Below are positions 61,025 to 64,000 of a stretch of 64,000 bases of DNA, one piece after another (within the stretch, counting starts at the first letter, position 1; each line of letters opens with the position of its first letter). Source of the stretch: JAGOLU01 sp964542665 (GTDB lineage: Bacteria > Patescibacteriota > Microgenomatia > UBA1406 > GWC2-37-13). Made by a program: the position numbers and the translations under genes. The notes beneath the pieces are model-generated. The model saw only the letters and a list, made by a program, of their open reading frames with translations. It searched no databases and was not told where the DNA came from. The stretch spans positions 75,771 through 139,770 of the forward strand of contig CAZIUF010000001.1 in assembly GCA_964542665.1 (NCBI GenBank). Reading direction: 5' to 3'.

Positions 61025-63898
61025 TTACTCATATCGCAGAGCATCCAAGGCGCTGATTTTGGTAGCGCGAGAGGCGGGGTACATGCCGGTCACAAAACCA
61101 ACGACAAGTGAAAGCATGACGATCAGAATGATAAAGTTAAGTGGCAAGAACGAGACGTCGATAAATCCTGCGCCTTTGCTTACAGATATTACGGATAGGG
61201 TCAATGAGAGTAATCTTCCAGCGACTATACCCATGACAAGTCCGAGTAATCCTCCAAGCATCCCTATCACCATTGATTCAGCGATGAAGAGCTCTTTTAC
61301 TTCTTTTGAGACCATACCTACCGCTTTCATCATACCCACTTCATGGGTACGCTCAAGCATGGATACGGTCAGGGTATTAAACATACCGAGCGCCGCGACT
61401 GAAAGAGCGACGACTCCCAATACTCCCAATAACACGCGAACTGATGCGAATAACTTCTCGATTTGAGAAATGGTGTCTACGACTGAAGAGGTCTTGTATC
61501 CCATCGATTCTATCTGTTTTCGTATTTTGGGCACGCTATCTTGAGAATATGCGACAACCTTGGCTTGTGAGTAATTTTGAAGATTGAGCTCAAGTCCATC
61601 TTCAATCTTGGTATACAGAATTGGCGCGTTCCCCTCTGAGGTCACACCTGAGATGGTGTACTCCAAAAAGTTGGTTTCAAACTTTTGATTCCTATCGGCG
61701 TTTGCGGCAATGAGTGCAAGTTCAATTTTGGTGCCAGGAGCGTTTTTGGGTTCTACACCTATCAACTTGAGTAGCGTTGTATTTACGTATGCCTGTCTTG
61801 ATTTGTCTTGCGCAAGCTCAACCTGAGTCACGTTCGCTCCCGCCGCTACTTGTGTCAACTCTTTTAACTGTCTATCTACGAGAGATGCTTGATCGGTTGC
61901 TTCGATGGTTGGATCTGGCAGTTTTGACTTGGCAACGAGAGTTGACTTATCAGTATCTGGTGCAACATAATCAGTCTCGAGCCCAAGCATAGCAATATAG
62001 CCCTGTTTCTTTTTTTGTGCACTATGTGCATCCAGACTTGGTTCATACTTTTCATTTATCGCACATGCCGATGTACAGACTTTCTCTTGCCAGAGTGAAA
62101 AATCAGACTGTATCCAATAGCCATAAGTCTTATCTGAGTTTTCTGGTTTTACCTTGCCGTATGTATCGTCGCCCTCATAGGTTTCACCCCAAACAAGCGA
62201 ACCGCTTCCTGTTGCTACTTTTGTATATCCAATGAGCTTGGATAGTGCATCAGGAGACTCTCTCACTCTCAGGTATTCTTCTTTTCCGGTGAACTGGATA
62301 GCGCTCACAATCTTGCCTTTTTCAGGGGCGACATCTTCTGCTGCAACTTTTGTTAGTTGAGTTTTATCTATATCTTTTTTACTTGCTGTTACTTTCATCG
62401 AAGTGGCAGCGTCGAATACTGCTCCGTATACGGGACGTATAGCTGACTCCTTGAGGTAGTCTGGGCTGACTCCATAGACAGCAACATCAGTAGTCGCTCC
62501 GGTACTTCTCACCTTTCCAACGATCCCGATAACGGGGAGAACCTTAGATACAAAACCAAGTGTCCGTATGTCTGCTATGGTCTTGTCAGTAATCAAGACA
62601 TTGCTTGCAACAAGTGGAGATATGTCAATCTGTTTGGTTTCTTCGAGTCGAGCAACACGAGAAATCACGAGCTGCTCTACTCCATATCCGATCGAAATCA
62701 GAAATACGATAAGACAAATACCGATGGCCATACCCCCGATTGTGACCAGTGTTCTGGTCCTTTTTGCGAACATGTTCTTTACAGCTATCTCGATCAGATC
62801 GGACTCGTGGATCGAAGAATCAATCAAGACCAGTCTTTCTTTGACTGTTGATGTCCCCGATCTAAATAGTGGGATGATTCGTCCAATCCTGTCCCGAGCG
62901 ACTCCAAGTCCTCGAAAAACAAAGTAGTATAAAAGGTATGCTGAAAACGTGAACATGTGTACTATCTCTCTGAGTAAAAACTTACCATACTTCAACACAG
63001 TGATTGGCGAACGGAGATATGAGAATACACCTCTTTTCTTGACAAAATCATTTTGAAGGATGGATATGCTCGAGGGCGTATTTTCAAGTACTTTTGTTTG
63101 TGATTTAGACTGGGCTTTGCTGATATTTGTAATGATCTGCTCCTTAAGTTGCTTCACGTCTTCCTCTTTTGTTTTATTGACTCCAACTATTTTTCCATCA
63201 AACATCTGTACGACCTGAGTTGTGTAGTCTACGTTATCGATATTGTGCGTAACCATAAGTATGGTTTTCCCCGCCGCTGCGAGAGCTGAGAATTGCTCCA
63301 TAAGCTCGACACCACTCCGATAATCGAGGTTACCCGTCGGCTCATCTGCAATGATGATGTCGGGATTGCTAAGGAGTGCCCGGGCAAGTGAAACTTTCTG
63401 CTGTTGTCCTGAAGAGAGCTCGGTCGGTCGATAATCAGCCCACTCGAGCATTCCTACTTTACTCAGCTGTTCTTGGGCAAGTATCGCCGATTTCTGCCTC
63501 GTATGACCTAGAAGCGATCCCATAAAAGCCACATTCTCCAGTACGCTCAATGATTTGATCCAGTTTGACTGTTGGTAGATCATCCCTATTGTCCTTTTGC
63601 GCATTTTTGCTCGCTCGTCTTCGTCGAGCAGGTAAATATCCTGTCCTTTATAGGTGACGACACCTGTGGTTGGTTTTTCTAGTCCAAGGGTAATATGCAG
63701 GAGGGTGGATTTACCACATCCTGAAGGTCCAAAAAGGGCTACGAATTCTCCTCTATTAATGTTGAGGTTAATGCTGTGTAGCACCTGTACGCTCTGTGAC
63801 TTTACCGTGAAGAACTTCGTCACTGCTTTTATCTCAATAATCGGGCTCCCTACCCTTCTTATCTGATCAACACGATTATTATTTAGAGAAGTTGGCAT
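61025..63898 (-). CDS. Fused ABC ATPase-FtsX/MacB permease
   Basis: A 957-residue protein. The ATPase domain (about 15-245) has Walker A GPSGCGKSTLL, signature LSSGQQQKVSLAR, Walker B IIIADEPTGNLD and H-loop VTHNIDN. A linker and a hydrophobic segment near 320 lead to the FtsX part: first helix LVTIGGMAIGICLIVFLISI, an extracellular domain, and three last helices with FNTLTVSMLERTHEVGMMKA and the end ISALDALRYE. It has the domains of the 57993 and 58759 genes in one chain, as in MacB in reverse orientation of modules. Convergent with that pair. Confidence 0.9.
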   Translation of the reverse strand: MPTSLNNNRVDQIRRVGSPIIEIKAVTKFFTVKSQSVQVLHSINLNINRGEFVALFGPSGCGKSTLLHITLGLEKPTTGVVTYKGQDIYLLDEDERAKMRKRTIGMIYQQSNWIKSLSVLENVAFMGSLLGHTRQKSAILAQEQLSKVGMLEWADYRPTELSSGQQQKVSLARALLSNPDIIIADEPTGNLDYRSGVELMEQFSALAAAGKTILMVTHNIDNVDYTTQVVQMFDGKIVGVNKTKEEDVKQLKEQIITNISKAQSKSQTKVLENTPSSISILQNDFVKKRGVFSYLRSPITVLKYGKFLLREIVHMFTFSAYLLYYFVFRGLGVARDRIGRIIPLFRSGTSTVKERLVLIDSSIHESDLIEIAVKNMFAKRTRTLVTIGGMAIGICLIVFLISIGYGVEQLVISRVARLEETKQIDISPLVASNVLITDKTIADIRTLGFVSKVLPVIGIVGKVRSTGATTDVAVYGVSPDYLKESAIRPVYGAVFDAATSMKVTASKKDIDKTQLTKVAAEDVAPEKGKIVSAIQFTGKEEYLRVRESPDALSKLIGYTKVATGSGSLVWGETYEGDDTYGKVKPENSDKTYGYWIQSDFSLWQEKVCTSACAINEKYEPSLDAHSAQKKKQGYIAMLGLETDYVAPDTDKSTLVAKSKLPDPTIEATDQASLVDRQLKELTQVAAGANVTQVELAQDKSRQAYVNTTLLKLIGVEPKNAPGTKIELALIAANADRNQKFETNFLEYTISGVTSEGNAPILYTKIEDGLELNLQNYSQAKVVAYSQDSVPKIRKQIESMGYKTSSVVDTISQIEKLFASVRVLLGVLGVVALSVAALGMFNTLTVSMLERTHEVGMMKAVGMVSKEVKELFIAESMVIGMLGGLLGLVMGIVAGRLLSLTLSVISVSKGAGFIDVSFLPLNFIILIVMLSLVVGFVTGMYPASRATKISALDALRYE

Positions 63899-63916
63899 AT
63901 CTGTTATTCCAAAAAG

Positions 63917-64000
63917 TCACCTCGAAAGGATTCCAAATACATCATACATGTTCCCAATGACAAGCTCAAGTGCTGAGCGTGAACTCTTGGGAGTGATGGT
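63917..64000 (-). CDS. C-terminal end of a second surface protein (partial)
   Basis: The last 27 codons of a gene that enters from beyond the window end: ...SSRSALELVIGNMYDVFGIL plus SR and a TGA at 63917-63919. The stretch S-x-ALELV-x2-N-x4-FG-[FI]-L matches the end of the 50875 giant protein (SDDALELVTTNLLETFGFL). It lies 18 bp before the fused ABC gene, just as the giant gene lies 2 bp before its ATPase gene. This predicts a second giant surface protein next door. Confidence 0.7.
   Translation of the reverse strand, partial: TITPKSSRSALELVIGNMYDVFGILSR

Noticed and set aside
60981..61466. 161-codon plus-strand frame
   Set aside because: Opposite the end of the fused ABC-permease gene; no protein features.
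1..64000. Alternative genetic code (TGA as Gly, as in Gracilibacteria/SR1)
   Set aside because: Many well-defined genes end at TGA at the expected length, and no conserved Gly is coded by TGA.
1..64000. Transposase or integrase genes
   Set aside because: None found on reading all long frames; the duplicated comM end and inverted repeats are the only signs of mobility.

Overview
The window looks like a scaffold from a metagenome-assembled genome of a small, host-poor bacterium, most likely of the Candidate Phyla Radiation (Patescibacteria). This is an inference. It rests on the type IV secretion-like pilin and VirD4-like genes beside comM, a compact 324-residue MetK, many short membrane proteins of unknown function, almost no Shine-Dalgarno sequences, and a giant repeat-built surface protein. 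The standard bacterial code fits, since TGA is used as a stop. A run of ten N at 16594-16603 is a scaffold gap and breaks one gene.

Layout. 1-1730: copper-type locus (CsoR-like regulator, HMA domain, DsbD/TauE-like membrane protein with a cupredoxin tail). 1775-5158 (minus): small secreted proteins, flavodoxin, MscL and an arginase-family hydrolase. 5246-7603: VirD4/HerA-type ATPase. 7674-11150 (minus): homospermidine synthase, aquaporin, an RdgB/HAM1-type NTP pyrophosphatase and small proteins. 11317-15097: RsmB-like methyltransferase, an unusual secreted-protein gene with a long structured leader, and tyrS. 15191-16105: ssrA (tmRNA) convergent with smpB. 16192-23259: a gene broken by the gap, an MFS transporter, a herA-like/FKBP/Nudix run, an FtsB-like protein, tRNA-Met and a GT2 glycosyltransferase. 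23327-32643: pilin-like and secretion-like membrane proteins around comM, with an 80-bp duplicated comM end. 32699-32867: a possible structured RNA.

32910-46969: YqeY, an RNase H-like nuclease, tRNA-Asn, then a mixed accessory stretch of mostly single genes (VOC, DUF4386, CruF-like, pentapeptide repeat, AHSA1, signal peptidase lacking its Lys, DUF1801, nucleotidyltransferase, EamA). After it come a threonine-to-glycine gene pair, a CBS protein with an HPF-like tail, and MsrB. 47110-48290: metK under a SAM-I riboswitch. 48297-50617: two divergent Nudix genes, an O-antigen-ligase-like protein and tRNA-Gln. 50875-64000: a giant surface protein followed by an ABC ATPase and an FtsX/MacB-type permease, facing a mirror-image module with a fused ABC-permease and the tail end of a second giant surface protein.

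Two themes stand out. First, 23 gene starts lie 5-8 bases after a TATAAT-like box with no ribosome binding site, which points to widespread leaderless transcripts. Second, two convergent surface-protein plus MacB-like transporter modules share a C-terminal tail on the surface protein, which suggests a dedicated export or anchoring system. All family names come from reading sequence motifs by eye; no searches were run.
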